A stretch of 64,000 nt of DNA from Porodaedalea pini. Taxonomy: Eukaryota; Basidiomycota; Agaricomycetes; Hymenochaetales; Hymenochaetaceae. Both the position numbers and the translations under genes were made by a program. The stretch lies in NCBI GenBank assembly GCA_002794775.1, contig NBAY01000012.1:749001-813000 (forward strand), given 5' to 3'. Below the pieces are notes generated by a model. The model worked only from the letters and a program-made list of their open reading frames with translations. It did not search any database and had not been told where the DNA came from. This document shows, piece by piece, positions 21,639 to 33,829 of this stretch. The stretch's first letter is position 1, and each line of letters opens with the position of its first letter.

Positions 21639-24321
21639 TCAAGGCACAGATTCGCTATTTCCTTCCTTGTTATCTCCGCTCTCTACATCGGAGACACGAG
21701 GTCGAAACTCGAGATTCATTGCGATAAGAGGCCAGACTACATGCATAGCGAAATAAGTCGTGTATCTCCGGTCTAAAAGGAAGCCGCACACCTTCTTCAA
21801 ATCCAGGATGGCGACCAACACGTATCTGCTGCCATACAGCTTGCATGGACTGTGATGCTCTTATCTCGTTCCAGTGCTCAAGGAAAAATGCCACTTGGGT
21901 CTGACGAAGTCTAAGTATTATGCGTTATAAAGAGGAATTATCCAACCTTTCGAACGTCGTCAAAACTAAAGACATATAAGACGTTGATCCGATTTCGAAG
22001 ACAGAGATAACACTCGCATTGTTGAAAACGAAGAAAACATCTCGTACGGTACGTTGTGTATTGTCAAAGACTTAACGATGTGCTGGAACGCTGTGGGTTG
22101 AACTCAAACATTTATGGATAAATTACGTGGGAGTCACCTGAAACGCTCTGCCTTTGAGCTCGGAAAGGCCAAGTTCTAGCACGGAATCAGCTTTGAAACT
22201 CTTCGCCATCTTCAGACCTACTGTCAGCTATGCGATAGACCGCCTTTGCTGAACACGGTTTCGGTTTGCCAGGGTTCTGATGTTCCCATTCTCTGATCCA
22301 CGCCAATCTTGTCGCCGGCCCGGTCTTATTGTGCTCGTTTTGAGGCATTGGGCGAGTGATTAATGTTGTATTCAGATTTTGACCTTCACCTTGGGATCGA
22401 GGCTGTAGCGATTGCGAAGGAGGTCCGGTTGTTGATGGAGGTGTGAGAAATGTCGAAGCTAGAGGTGCAAAAATGATGGAATCCGTGTACAGCTATAATC
22501 ATGAGATCCAGTCAGGAGTAACGACAAACATGGTGAGTAAACATACATAATAGAGAACGGCACGATATGTAGCATACGCCACGTCTCTGACGACCACCCT
22601 ATACTTTTTACTCGGTCCCTTTATTGAGGAACCATTCGAAGCGCAGGTTCCCTTAGGAACGTTGACGCATGAACTATTATCCATACCATTGTCTCTGTCT
22701 TGTTGGCGAGGGCTCGACGGATGAGATAATTTGGCTCGGACGTTCCTCTCGTCTGGGGCTGCAATACTGCTCTGGCTTGGGATAAGAGCATTTAGTGTCT
22801 CTCCCATAGTATCATTGACTGTAGATGCTGGCAGAGCCCCTGGATCCGTGGCGCCTATGTGGAAAGGCATTACGCTGGTAGTTGATGGGTCATGATTGTT
22901 CTCCTCAGAATCTGAAACTGTTTTGGGTCCAACCATGCCGTAAAGGGCGTGGTCATCTTCTGCTTCGCTGTCGTCATCGCCTTCAGTGAGTCCTGCCTCA
23001 TCTTCAACGTCAGAGTCTTCGAACTGACGAGAGTTCATTATGATTGACGAATCAACCTCGCTGTCGGCAACTGAAACGGTATCTGACTGGCTCGATGATA
23101 ACTCCATATCCTGCGAAGATGCCTCCACAAAGCCGGATCCGAACACTGTTCATGCGTCTTAGCTATCCGATTTGTCTAGTATGGAACACGTACTCGACTC
23201 AAAATATTCTGCCCTCTTCAGAATGGACCGCGCCGCAAAGATTCTACGCGACTTACGCCCGCCAGATTTACGTTTCGGTAACACGAATTCCACATCAGAA
23301 TAGGCTGGATCATCGAGCAGGGATCCAACAACGTCCAGGAGATCTTTTGGAACTGAGCGAAGCGGTATGTTCGATGGTACGGAAGGTACGGCAGGCGATG
23401 ACGTGATGGTGCACGTTATTAGAAATGCGTCACTATTTCGAATGGTGTTGGGCTGATAATAAACAGATTCTCTGCGCGCAAATTGTGCCCTATAAATTGG
23501 AGATCGTGTTAGCGATGATCTCACTTGTCAACTGAGCCTCTACCATCCCCAATTTGCAGTCTATGTGATCTATGAGTTGACTTTATCGTTTTTCAAATAC
23601 AGAAACATGCACCTTCCAAGAAAAAGAGTGGTCGTTTGCTTCTTTTTGATTGAAAAGAATAGTCTTTGACAGACTGCGTGCATCTTGTAAGTAAGCGTTT
23701 TTACAATTTCCCTACGAATGCACGGACTTCCGCAACTCGAAGCTGAATTTATATAGCCCACTACGTATCCATCTTCTAGAATTTTAGTTCCCACTTCATT
23801 CAGCATGCAATGCGCAAGCGGCTAACCTTCCATCGATTGCACTGTCTTTCTCATCCGACGTGGGCTGATAGTATCTGGTGCATATGAATCCAAAGAGAAA
23901 AGAACCGCTCACAAAAACGTACCTCACATGATAGGTAAAGGCTAACGAATTGACCACCCTCTGTGCCAGAATTAGGATAAAACAGGATCTAGGGGAATCC
24001 GTGTCTCACTTGAGACTCGCAGATCGGCAGTCATATAATAATCAACACTTACTTGCCATCGCCCCCCACCGAATTTCACGGACTTCGCAACCTTCGATTT
24101 TGTTTCTCCTTTACTATTGATAATGATGACCCGCCAGTCAGATTCGGGGCTGTCCGTATTCAGCTTGAAAATGGCCCAAACCTTGATTCGAAAAGTTGTT
24201 TTAACCCGCGTATCGTCCAGTCTAGTCGAACTGTCGTGCTTTCTTGAAATTCTTCCGAGTCCATTCAGCGGTGCGTAAGGTAGTAGAGACTGAAAGAGGA
24301 AAGAAGGGCGACTGTATTCAT
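21639..24321 (-). CDS. MATH-BTB domain protein (probable CUL3 adaptor), many small exons
   Basis: MATH-BTB proteins recruit substrates to cullin-3 ubiquitin ligases; the family is strongly expanded in Agaricomycetes. Joined exons give a MATH domain: LDWTIRGLKQLFES, SKGETKSKVAKSVKFGGGRW, then ILFYPNSGTEGGQFVSLYL, SGLYKFSFELR, NLSKTILFNQKEANDHSFSW, TANWGWAQFARRESVYYQ. The BTB part follows (VPKDLLDVVGSLLDDPAYSD...FAARSILKRAEYF), an acidic insert of about 150 residues, VVVRDVAYATYRAVLYY, LYTDSIIFAPL, PCSAKAVYRIAD and the tail AFFLEHWNEIRASQSMQAVW, ending WPLIAMNLEF...SVP. A 17-nt microexon (23560-23544) encodes TANWGW. The insert between BTB strands is long for this domain. The N terminus is uncertain: the ATG at 24321 opens a plausible first exon ending YYLTHR, but I found no clean donor before RLDWTIRG. 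Confidence 0.85.
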
Positions 24322-24716
24322 AGGTAGAGAACGAGGTGTAGGTGCGCTTGAGTCCGGTCTGCCCAAATTCTGACACGTGACAATGACGCGTAGACGTGTA
24401 ACGCGCCGTCACATGAATCATGAAATTAGCAATTGCAGGATCAAGTCGAAGTCTCATCATGAAATGAGCATCGAGTGAAGACTGTGTAGGAAGTTTGAGC
24501 ATTGTGGAATCGAATAAATTACTCGAGAATCACTCGATGTTTGCGATTCTGGAATCGAGTAAAATTGAGCTTCTTCGCAGACTTGAAGTTTGGCCATCAG
24601 ATATCACAATATGAAAATATCCGACGTTCGATTTGATTCGTTACGACAATTGTTATTTTCCCTCGACATAAGTCAGGGTAGCACATAAGTACCGTAGGTA
24701 GGTTGTACAGTCTATT
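24322..24716. other. Intergenic, MATH-BTB promoter and PRP24 3' side
   Basis: A 395-bp gap between two minus-strand genes. The sequence is fairly AT-rich near 24530-24700, and a short near-repeat of GAATCGAGTAAA-like text occurs at about 24510 and 24550. It should hold the MATH-BTB promoter and PRP24 3' UTR. Confidence 0.4.
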
Positions 24717-27700
24717 TCAGCTTAGCAATTTCCTGAAATGATCCTGGCCTTTCCCTGGTCCCGGCGACAAGGCAGAAGCTGATCTCTGCTCAGTTTGTGA
24801 TGAAACGCCACTTAATTTCTGTATCGGCTTTTTCGAGCTTCCAAGCCCTGCCCGAGGTCGTGAGGCTGCATTTCTAGGTATGAACATCGAGCCATCCGCC
24901 TTGGGTGGCGGAGCAGTCGGATGTTTCGAGGCACCTTCAAGGTGCTCCTCCGAGACACTCAAATTAAGACCACCGAAGTGCAGAGGCTCTTTCAAAAGAA
25001 GAAGTTTTCCAGCATCCTAAACGCGTCACACGTCATTTAACACTAAAGGCTCTCAGAAGATGCTATAAGCTTACCGCTGTATTCTCAAGCTCAGCAGTTG
25101 CTTCTCCCAGATCCTGGAAAACTTCCATACGCTTGACTGGAACAATTTTTTCTAGTGCTTGCTGGAGTAGTCCTTCTTGTGTCGCAGGAGGGAGCCCCTT
25201 TATTCGGATGGAACGGCTTCGAACATCATCACGTCGCCCAAGCCCACTCGCTGTCTGCTCATTTTTATGTCGTGCACGGACACGAGGATCAGACAAGGTA
25301 ACGGCAATTCGACGGTTCTTCAGGTCATGATTGTTCGCCTGAAGCGCTCTCTGCGCGGACGGCTGAGAGATGCAGTTGAGATTTGAAGCGTGTCCATGAT
25401 CAAGATTTGGTTGAACGCACCTCGTCTTCAAATTCAATGAATGCAACACCCTTAGACAAACCTGCATCATCCTTTATCATGCGTACATCCTTGACAGTCC
25501 CGTACTGTAATCGAGCTGTTACTAGGATCTAGCAACATTGGCTAATATTACTTACAGTCCCAAATAGCTTCTCAAGGTCATCCTTAGTGGCAAACTTGCT
25601 CAAGCCCGCAACGTAAACTTCTCTGTCGTTAGCACCAGCGTCCGTCCTCTCCTTCTTTCGTTCAGGGTTTGAAATGAAGACATTCATCGTTAATCCTGGT
25701 TCCAACTCTTTTCCATGCAGAGACAGAGCCGCCTGAGCAGCGTCTGTGGACGTAAATTGTATATAGCAGAATCTTCGAGTTGCTTTAAATTTCTTGCTTG
25801 GCCAACGCACATCGAAGATAGTACCGAACTTTTCGGATGATTCAAACTAGTTAGAACACGAGTCAAAAAATGCACGCCATACTCACCTGACCAAAGAGTT
25901 GTCGCATGTAAGCGTCGTCGGCCTTCTCAGGGAAGTTCGTAACATAAAGCGTGGACTGCCATGCTAGATGCACTGAGATTTCATGGCCGTTGATTCGTTT
26001 CTTGTCTTTCGTAAGACCAGCTGGAACACTTTCCTGTGTATTATTTTCAGTCAAGATACAAGTTTATCAAATGCTCAACGTACCTTCTCAGCAAATTCAA
26101 CGGTAGCGACGTGATAATTTGCCATGTTCGTTATTTTTACTTCACGGATTGCCCCACACTGTAAGGCAAGCTGTCAGACGAAGCGAAAGATGATCTGTCG
26201 ACTACGAACATCCTTAAAAAGTGCAGTAAGATCGTCACCGGATACAGTCGACGGAAGTTCAGCGACAAAGACCGTGCTATTCTCTCGATCACGTTTAAGC
26301 GGAGGCGGCGTTCCTACTACAGCGATCAGTCGGAAGCGTGGAACAAAATCGTCCGGAAGAGAAGCCTTACCCGTCTTTAATTTTTTATTCACCTTAGGTT
26401 TATCTCCAGATCCTTCAGACTTCCGCTTCCTGGTTGTATCTGACGCCGTATTGTCAACTTCCATGAAAGACGGCCCAGCAGGGATAGGAGCTTCGACCTG
26501 CGTTGGAGCTTGTTGCGTGGCTTCAGTGATCAGCTTCGAAGCAGCATCAATCTGGAAAGGCGTCTGTGCAGCCTGATATGCCGCTTTTTCGGCTTCCTTG
26601 GCTCGCCTAGAGTTTACTTGGGCCTGAGCTCGGTCGACCTTATCTAAGCACTCATATAGCTCGTTCAGAGTACCATGAAGATGTTCGAAGGCAATCCATG
26701 CATCGAATACTGCCTCGGGCCAATCCAGATTTTTGGTCACAATGTCTCTGAATACAGTTCTGACTTCATCATATTTCTCTTGCTTCCTGACGACATAGCT
26801 TTCTTTAGTATCTTTCATAATGAGACAAGGATTATCACCGACATAAGGATTTCAATATATTGTATCCATGCCAGATAGCTAGACTTGAAGTGTTTTGCAG
26901 TCGTTTGCCATACCGTACTTGCAAGATCAGGTGAGCCAGCGAGGTTGACATACTAGTTTTGGGGGTAAGAGGCGAGGAAGTAGAGAAACGCGTGAGAAAC
27001 ATACAAGGTCAGCAAGATACTTTTCGAGTCGGTAACGAGGGTCTCCTTGACGAGAAACTAGGAAGATGCAGTAAGATTCGGACTAGTCGGTGATGTTCTC
27101 ATAGAATTACCTGAGCGGGCCATTGTGATACCATCTTCCACGACCTTGAAAAGGGTTTCGACAGCGCCTTCGACTGCAGATACAACGTCAATGGAGTGCG
27201 GAAGATTTCATATGTGGCTCACCTTCATCCTCAGCCATGATCGCCCGTTTAATGAAACTGGCCCGCGCGAAGACAAGTGGAACAATCTCTTCTATGTCCT
27301 TCTGTATCAAACCAGTAGAGAACGCCTTGTCGTATATTTCTGGAGACACCTTAGATTTACATTGCTAGGGGAAAGACTGCGCGTACCAGACACAGATTGC
27401 ATCGTATTGCTGACTTCGCTTTCTGTACTTTCCTGCGCCTCAAATGAGCTGGCTTTCTATGAAATAAGGCGCGACTGACCAGGAAGCGTATGTATCTGGC
27501 CCAGATCGCTCCTGAACCTGGAACGCTTCTAATAGCCCTCTGGAGGACCATCCGCTGGCAATCGAGGCTCTCATTGTTCGTTCTCTACAGAAACAGCCGC
27601 TCAATAGATCCAGATCCTCTATAGTTACCGAAACCTACCAAAATGTCGCAATATCCCGACCAGAAGGTCCTAAGTGCAGCTTCAGCATTATCTGCACCTT

Positions 27701-28861
27701 TAAATCGTCTTTTCGCCGTGTCAGAAATGGCCCTTTCGAAAAGCATAGAAATTATAGGAAGATCGATATTTCTTGCTCGGCGCTCGTAAGATAAATAGTA
27801 GGCGTAAGCTTCAGGTGAATAATCTGACTGAGCCTAGAAATGGATGCATTGAACCGGCCGAGAATCATTTCTCACATCTTCAATTAAGAACTTACGAGAA
27901 ACAGTTCGTTCCGTTCTCGCCTTTCATAGGCTTTAACGGCTGACACTTTTTCTTTAGATGCTGTTATCAATAGCTTCTCGTAGATGTTAGCAGGTTTGTA
28001 TTTCGTAGTGAACGTTGAGTATGTCTGAAACGTTTCTTCGTGAGCTAAAGTGCGTAGGCTTAATTTTATTATTACGCGCGTATTTAGTTAATGTGAAGCA
28101 CATACTGGAATGCGGCTGTTTCAGGCGTGCGAGTAGCAGGTCCTCAATCCTAAGGATAAGGTTCATGCTGCGCGAATGATTGAAGTTCTTTGAGTAGGCT
28201 CTCTTAGTTCCAAAGTAAAGTAGCTCCCACTGTTCTTCTCCTTGCACTTGTGCATTATCCAGCTGCTCCATCTCCCAGTTGAGATGCGCATCCCAGAGAA
28301 GGTGGCCCTAAAAGTTGATCTAAGACGTGTTCACGAGCTTGATTAACAAATTGGCCCTACTTTTGTTAGATGACTAGCGCCTTTCTTCACAACAGATTCC
28401 ACCATTGCCCTCGTCCACTCTAATGAGAAAGCCTCTCCGAGTGCTTCAGGCCTGGGCTCCAACGAGTTGAGGTGACCATGCCTTTCATGCAAAAACTCAA
28501 TATGCTTTTGTAGCAGTGGTATAGCTGACATTTCAAGTTTAGCTAAGTGGGTGGAAGGGAATGAAAGGAAGAACATACACAGATAATCTTCTTCAGCGGT
28601 TTGCAACAGAGCAAGCACTTCCAAAGAGTCTTCAAGGGAGTCTGCACCCTGCTGAATCCGGGCTTCTATCATTGGAAGCCACACTTCATCGCCAGCCGGC
28701 CAATACGTGATTAACATCTGTCTCGCCGCACCGACTTGGTCGTCCATTCCACTGGCCAAGGCCAGCTGTATGTGTTGGGCATGCAGAGACAAATCATATG
28801 GATTTGCAGATATTTGTGTCAAGATATCGGACAAAGCCTCCAGAGACTGAGACTCGTCCAT
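24717..28861 (-). CDS. PRP24: U4/U6 snRNP recycling factor PRP24/SART3-type (HAT repeats, RRMs, Lsm motif)
   Basis: This protein reanneals U4 and U6 snRNA after splicing and binds the Lsm2-8 ring in the nucleus. The start at 28861 opens a region of HAT (half-TPR) repeats that runs with many introns to about 26600: e.g. PAGDEVWLPMIEARIQQGAD and YDEVRTVFRDIVTKNLDWPE. A Lys/Arg-rich linker (TTRKRKSEGSGDKPKVNKKL) precedes the RRM array: STVFVAELPSTVSGDDLTAL, STLYVTNFPEKADDAYMRQL, REVYVAGLSKFATKDDLEKL and a divergent RSIRIKGLPPATQEG. The extreme C terminus, GQDHFRKLL, matches the short Lsm-interaction motif of Prp24/SART3. Domain order is the full-length SART3 layout (HAT + RRM), unlike the HAT-less S. 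cerevisiae Prp24. Internal intron borders were not all resolved. Confidence 0.92.
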
Positions 28862-29539
28862 CGTTCGCGTTCGAGTCGAGGAAGCGCGCGTCCCGATTGT
28901 AATTTGTAGTACTAGTGTCTCTAGATTTGCGCATCACGTTACAACTCACAGACCTCGCCTCTGCCTGTGACACTGACAATGACATATCCATGAGTCGCGA
29001 CCAACATCTTCTACTCACTTTACTTATCTCAATATTAATGCCAAACTCCTTAAACTCGCGTTGGCTAACGATATATCAGAGCCTGAGACGTAGACCTAAT
29101 TAGGAAGGCTCAAGCAGCACTCTGCTTTTGTGCGCCTCAACAAACGGACTTTTACTGCTTTCGGAACATAAGGACTCTGCTCTTCGCTATTCATGATCCT
29201 GTGTGAGTGTACTACTGACTTCCGCGGACTCGGAGAGACCAAAGGCTCGCCTCCTGTGACACTGCATTCTTCCTGCTTCGTCCAAGGAGCGTGCCATAAA
29301 AGCGCGTATGCAATGAGCAGTGAGCTCCTATCTCATCGCATTCCCTTTCTGCATGCCATCCATTCTCAAACGCAGATACAGGCAGAGCCTCAAACTCGAC
29401 CAGCACTCGAGGCAGGTGCTGGTGTCTAAGCTAAACGTTTTTACAGGTGCAGTTATAAAGTCAGTTTTTTATTTGTGGGTCGCTTTTGAAACTGACGAAT
29501 ATCATTAGTGCTGGGACATTCGCTCCTTCGGGACAGACT
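28862..29539. promoter_or_regulatory. Shared divergent promoter region of PRP24 and F-box gene
   Basis: 678 bp between two start codons pointing away from each other. Both promoters must lie here. No obvious TATA box near either start, as expected for fungal housekeeping genes. Short frames in this segment have no family signal. Confidence 0.5.
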
Positions 29540-30688
29540 ATGTCGCGACCTCGCTCTAGTGGCAAGCAAAGAGCTCGCCATCGCTCTCACTTCCCCAGTA
29601 GATCTCCAACAACGAGCAGATTCTTTCGTACGAAGAGCAATGCTTCCTTTCACTCCCAAGTTCCGGGCGCAATCCTTCCCGTCGAACTACTCCTCCGTAT
29701 ATTTCACCTGGGAGCAGAGCTCAGCGACGAGTTTCCGGTCACCGTCTCACAAGTCTGCGCACATTGGAGGCTCATGGCCTTATGGAGTCCTAAGCTTTGG
29801 CGCGTCATTCACCCCGATGGTAGAGGAATCCTATGTGCGAAACGCATCCTGCGGTCTAGAGGGTATCCGCTACATGTCAAAATCACTATCCCACCGAGGG
29901 CACCAACGAGGACCTCGGCGTTAACCAATGCCCATTTACTCATGGGTTGTGCCCTCCCTGCAATTAAACAGTGGCGGTCTCTATCGATCAGGTTCGATGA
30001 ATACTCCCCTTTCCTCTGGAATTCGGCTCTCTCGGGTCTTTGCGCAGAACCTTCGCAGCTCGCCCCCTGTGTACCCGAGCTAGAGTCCATCTCATTCATA
30101 TATCCCGCGAATGATGATACCAAGGAGTTTCATCTGTTTGGAGACCACGCACCTAAGCTTCGCAGTGTTACGTTGTATGGTATTCGCCTACGGTGGACCA
30201 CGCCCCTATTCGAGAATCTTACTTATCTTGATTACACTCACCATGGCTTCAACAAGGGTCACGCAGCAGTACAAGAAGTACTTGCTATGCTTTCCATATC
30301 TCGCCCGAGCCTGAAGACGCTGGTGATCAGATTTCCCATAGCTCGCGAGACTGGATACTCTAATGTGTGGTACCCGCACACGTATAATTCCATCGAGCTG
30401 CGCCGCATCGAAATTTTGATTCTTCGAGGCGAAGGACACTCGATTCCGCCGAAAGAGCTGAAAATGCTTGTTTCAAAGCTCTTGCTTCCCTCGCTAACCA
30501 CACTGGAACTCGACACGGCGGATAATTCAATTGCTTTCAGTCGTAAAGCGGTCAGATCATTGGTCAGGCCTTTTTGGCAACATCCCAGGGTTGAAAGACT
30601 AATAGTGCGGAAAGCTTGGAACCATCCGCGGTGTATCGCTGCCTTTGCACGCTCGCTGCCCTGCCTATCAGTGTTAGCGAAGGAGTAG
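29540..30688 (+). CDS. F-box protein with leucine-rich C-terminal part (382 aa, intronless)
   Basis: Single exon. I chose the ATG at 29540; the frame is open further upstream but without an earlier ATG. After a basic, Ser/Arg-rich leader, an F-box motif lies at about residues 50-95: AILPVELLLRIFHL, then VSQVCAHWRLMALWSPKLWR. The remaining 290 residues show irregular leucine-rich elements (LRSVTLYGIRLRW, NLTYLDYTHHGF, LKTLVIRFPI, LTTLELDTADN) like the degenerate LRRs of basidiomycete F-box proteins. These proteins bind SKP1 and select targets for SCF ubiquitin ligases; this copy's substrate is unknown. Confidence 0.85.
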   Translation: MSRPRSSGKQRARHRSHFPSRSPTTSRFFRTKSNASFHSQVPGAILPVELLLRIFHLGAELSDEFPVTVSQVCAHWRLMALWSPKLWRVIHPDGRGILCAKRILRSRGYPLHVKITIPPRAPTRTSALTNAHLLMGCALPAIKQWRSLSIRFDEYSPFLWNSALSGLCAEPSQLAPCVPELESISFIYPANDDTKEFHLFGDHAPKLRSVTLYGIRLRWTTPLFENLTYLDYTHHGFNKGHAAVQEVLAMLSISRPSLKTLVIRFPIARETGYSNVWYPHTYNSIELRRIEILILRGEGHSIPPKELKMLVSKLLLPSLTTLELDTADNSIAFSRKAVRSLVRPFWQHPRVERLIVRKAWNHPRCIAAFARSLPCLSVLAKE

Positions 30689-30878
30689 CTTGTATCTGAA
30701 TGGTTGTAAGTCTTATGTATGAATACCAGTTTTGGGACTGGACTCGGAGAGTCCCGGAATATACCGTGCGAATGTGTGGCCGTCTGCGGCGAATCCATTT
30801 TCTTGGTGTGTCCTCGACGTTGAGATCAGAAAACTCCCCTCACGTCGAGTGGTTCGTCGTCGTCGTCGTGCAGCGACT

Positions 30879-32453
30879 ATGCTAGCCTCAAGCCTCCGTC
30901 GCGCTCTTCGCAGCGCTGCGTGTAGTCCAGTAAGTGGTTTCTTGTGTTTCTAGTCTGTCATGGACTGACGTGGATGTCAACGCGGCGTGTGCAGCGGCCG
31001 ATTCGATCGTTTGCATCGGTCGTGAGCCTTGCCCCTACAACTGAAATCACCACTCTTTCGAACGGTCTGACCGTCGCAACTGAATCGCACCCGCATGCGG
31101 AGACAGCGACTGTTGGTGTATGGATAGACGCAGGCTCGCGCGCTGAAAATGAGTCGAACAACGGTACTGCTCACTTCCTCGAGCATATGGCTTTCAAGGG
31201 CACAAACCGCCGTAGCCAGCATGGTTTGGAGCTGGAGGTAGAAAATATTGGGGCGCACCTCAATGCGTACACTTCGCGTGAACAGACTGTGTACTACGCG
31301 AAGAGCTTCCGCAAGGACGTTGGTACCTCGGTGGACATCATCAGCGACATTCTGCAGAATTCTAAGCTTGAGAATGCTGCCGTTGAGCGGGAACGCGACG
31401 TCATACTTCGCGAGCAGCAAGAGGTTGATAAACAGCTGGAGGAAGTTGTCTTCGATCACCTTCATGCCGTTGCTTACCAAGGTCTGAGCTTATGCTCAAA
31501 ATTCGAGAACTCATACTGAACGTTACTCAGGTCAACCTCTTGGTCGCACCATTCTTGGTCCCAAGAAGAATATCCTCTCAATCAAGAGAGATGATCTTGC
31601 TACGTACATCAAGACGAACTACACGTCAGATCGTATGGTTCTCGTTGGTGCTGGAGGTGTTGACCACCAGGAACTTGTCAAGCACGCAGAGAAGCACTTC
31701 TCCAACCTTCCTGTATCTCCCAACCCTATTCCTCTGGGCCGTCAGGCGCATGGAAAGAGCGCCTTCGTCGGTTCTGAGGTGCGCATGCGCGACGACACCA
31801 TGCCGACCGCACACATTGCTATTGCTGTCGAGGGCGTAGGCTGGAGCTCACCCGACTATTTCCCCATGCTCGTCATGCAGTCGATTTTCGGTAACTGGGA
31901 TCGTGCTCTTGGTTCATCTCCTCTGCTCTCCTCGCGACTCTCGCACATAATTTCTTCCAACAACCTTGCAAATAGCTATATGTCGTTCTCGACGTCATAC
32001 TCGGACACCGGTCTCTGGGGCATTTACCTAGTCACGGAGAATCTGATGAACATTGACGATCTCACGCACTTCACGTTGAAGGAGTGGACTCGCATGTCGG
32101 TTGGGCCCACGGAAAGTGAGGTCGAGCGGGCAAAGAGCCAGCTCAAGGCCAGCTTGCTGCTGACTCTTGATGGGACGACTGCTATTGCAGAGGATATTGG
32201 CAGACAGCTCGTCACGACTGGTCGTAGAATGTCGCCGAAGCAGATTGAGTTCGCTGTTGACGCTGTGGCACCAGCTGACGTCCAGCGTGTTGCGCAGAAG
32301 TACCTGTGGGACAAGGATGTGCGTGATATTTTATTTTATTCAGGAGACATACTTTAACCATGTATACAGGTTGCAATCGCCGGACTCGGAAGGATCGAAG
32401 GTCTTCTGGACTATAACCGCATCAGGGCTGACATGTCTTCTCTACTTTACTAA
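30879..32453 (+). CDS. MAS1: Mitochondrial processing peptidase beta subunit (469 aa, 4 exons)
   Basis: MPP-beta is the catalytic zinc subunit that removes presequences from imported matrix proteins. Exons 30879-30929, 30995-31481, 31531-32318 and 32370-32453 total 1410 nt in phase. The N terminus [17 protein letters not shown] is a classic mitochondrial presequence (Arg/Ser/Ala, no acids). The M16 zinc motif HxxEH is seen in [14 protein letters not shown], with downstream acidic residues in the helix [20 protein letters not shown] that complete the zinc site. [16 protein letters not shown], the substrate-groove region, and the C-terminal [18 protein letters not shown] are typical of the beta subunit. 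The next gene downstream (ETF-beta) is also mitochondrial and in the same orientation, 237 bp away, but each should have its own promoter. Confidence 0.96.
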
Positions 32454-32534
32454 TTCTACTCCTCTGTCTTTTCAGTATTTTAGAGATGCTAGTGTCACTA
32501 GTAATGCTAGAAAACAAGTCTCTCAGTTTTCAAC

Positions 32535-32575
32535 GAAAAAAGAAAAGAAAAGAAAAAGAAAGAAAGAAAGAAAGG
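32535..32575 (+). repeat. Purine-only A/G microsatellite-like tract
   Basis: About 40 bases of almost pure A and G, a run of AAAGA/GAAA units, in the 3' flank of MPP-beta and just before the ETF-beta promoter. Confidence 0.8.
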
Positions 32576-32690
32576 GTGCATGCATTCTGTAGATGGAGTC
32601 ACGGAGATGACATGAAATTTAGAAATCGTCTGATCCAGACGTCACAGGGCGCGCCGCACTGAACTTCCACCACAACGATTTAATCGCAAA

Positions 32691-33829
32691 ATGAGGCCAT
32701 CTGCTGTCCGTCTTCTGAATATTCTCGTGCCAGTGAAAAGGTATGCACAAAGCAGATGGATAGAGGGGGAAATATTAAGTGCATCGCAGATGCATTGACT
32801 ATACGGTGAAGATACGCGTAAACCCACAACAGACTGGCGTTGATACGAATGTCAAACATTCCATGGTAGGTCGTTTGTCGCATAAGTCATCGAAAGCATG
32901 TTATCACTTTCTCTTCGCAGAATCCATTTGATGAAATTGGTACGGATTGCCCGACGCCCTTACAGTCAAATTCATGTCTTCCTATGCTCATAGTCATGTC
33001 CAGCCGTGGAGGAAGCAGTCCGTCTTCGAGAACAATTAAAGGACAAGGTCAACTCCATCAAGGTCCTTACTATCGGTCCGCCGAAGGCTGTTGATACCCT
33101 GCGAACTGCGCTTGCCATAGGTGCAGATGCTGCCATCCATGTCGAAATTCCCGAGAGCGCGCCTTCACCGGAGCCTCTGGGCGTCGCAAATGTCATCCGC
33201 GCTATTATCGACAAGCAGAAAGATAAGGGCGGTGTGGACTTGATCATCATGGGCAAGCAAGCGATCGATGATGATGCGGGCCAGACGGGCCAAATCCTTG
33301 CGGGCTTACTTGACTGGCCGCAGGCAACCTTCGCGAGCAAGCTCACCGTAGATGCGGATAAGAAGCAGGCGAATGTGGTCAGGGAAATAGATGGTGGACT
33401 GCAAGAGGTGAAATGTAACCTTCCGCTCGTAGTCACCACGGACCTTAGGTGCGCTCGAGACTGTTAGCCGTATCAATTGACTCTTCTGATTAATTGTTAC
33501 TTGTCCAGATTAAATGGTGATTATTGCGCCTTTTTCAAACATCATACTTATCTTATGAAATTCGATGCTAGAACCTCGATATGCTTCGCTTCCAAACATT
33601 ATGAAGGCTAAGAAGAAGCCTATCGAAAAGCTGTCGGCTTCTGACTTAGGAGTGGACCTTTCTCCGCGATTGGAGACTATCCGTATTACAGAACCTCCAA
33701 AACGCGTTGGCGGAGGGAAGGTATGTACCAACGAGAAAAGGTCCTGCTGATAGTTAACATTCTGCTAAGGTTGCTAACGTCGACGAGCTCGTGGCGAAAT
33801 TGAAGGAAGCAGGTGTTGTCCCCGCGTGA
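32691..33829 (+). CDS. ETFB: Electron transfer flavoprotein beta subunit (268 aa, 7 exons)
   Basis: ETF passes electrons from matrix acyl-CoA dehydrogenases to ETF-ubiquinone oxidoreductase; the beta subunit binds AMP beside the alpha-bound FAD. Exons: 32691-32740, 32790-32865, 32921-32939, 33004-33448, 33509-33516, 33572-33720 and 33770-33829; total 807 nt, all phases consistent. Marks include [80 protein letters not shown] and the family signature ending [20 protein letters not shown]. The fifth exon is only 8 nt (ATTAAATG) and is needed to build R-L-N-E of that signature, so it is firmly supported. A 19-nt third exon supplies NPFDEI. No cleavable presequence is evident, as usual for this subunit. 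Confidence 0.96.
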
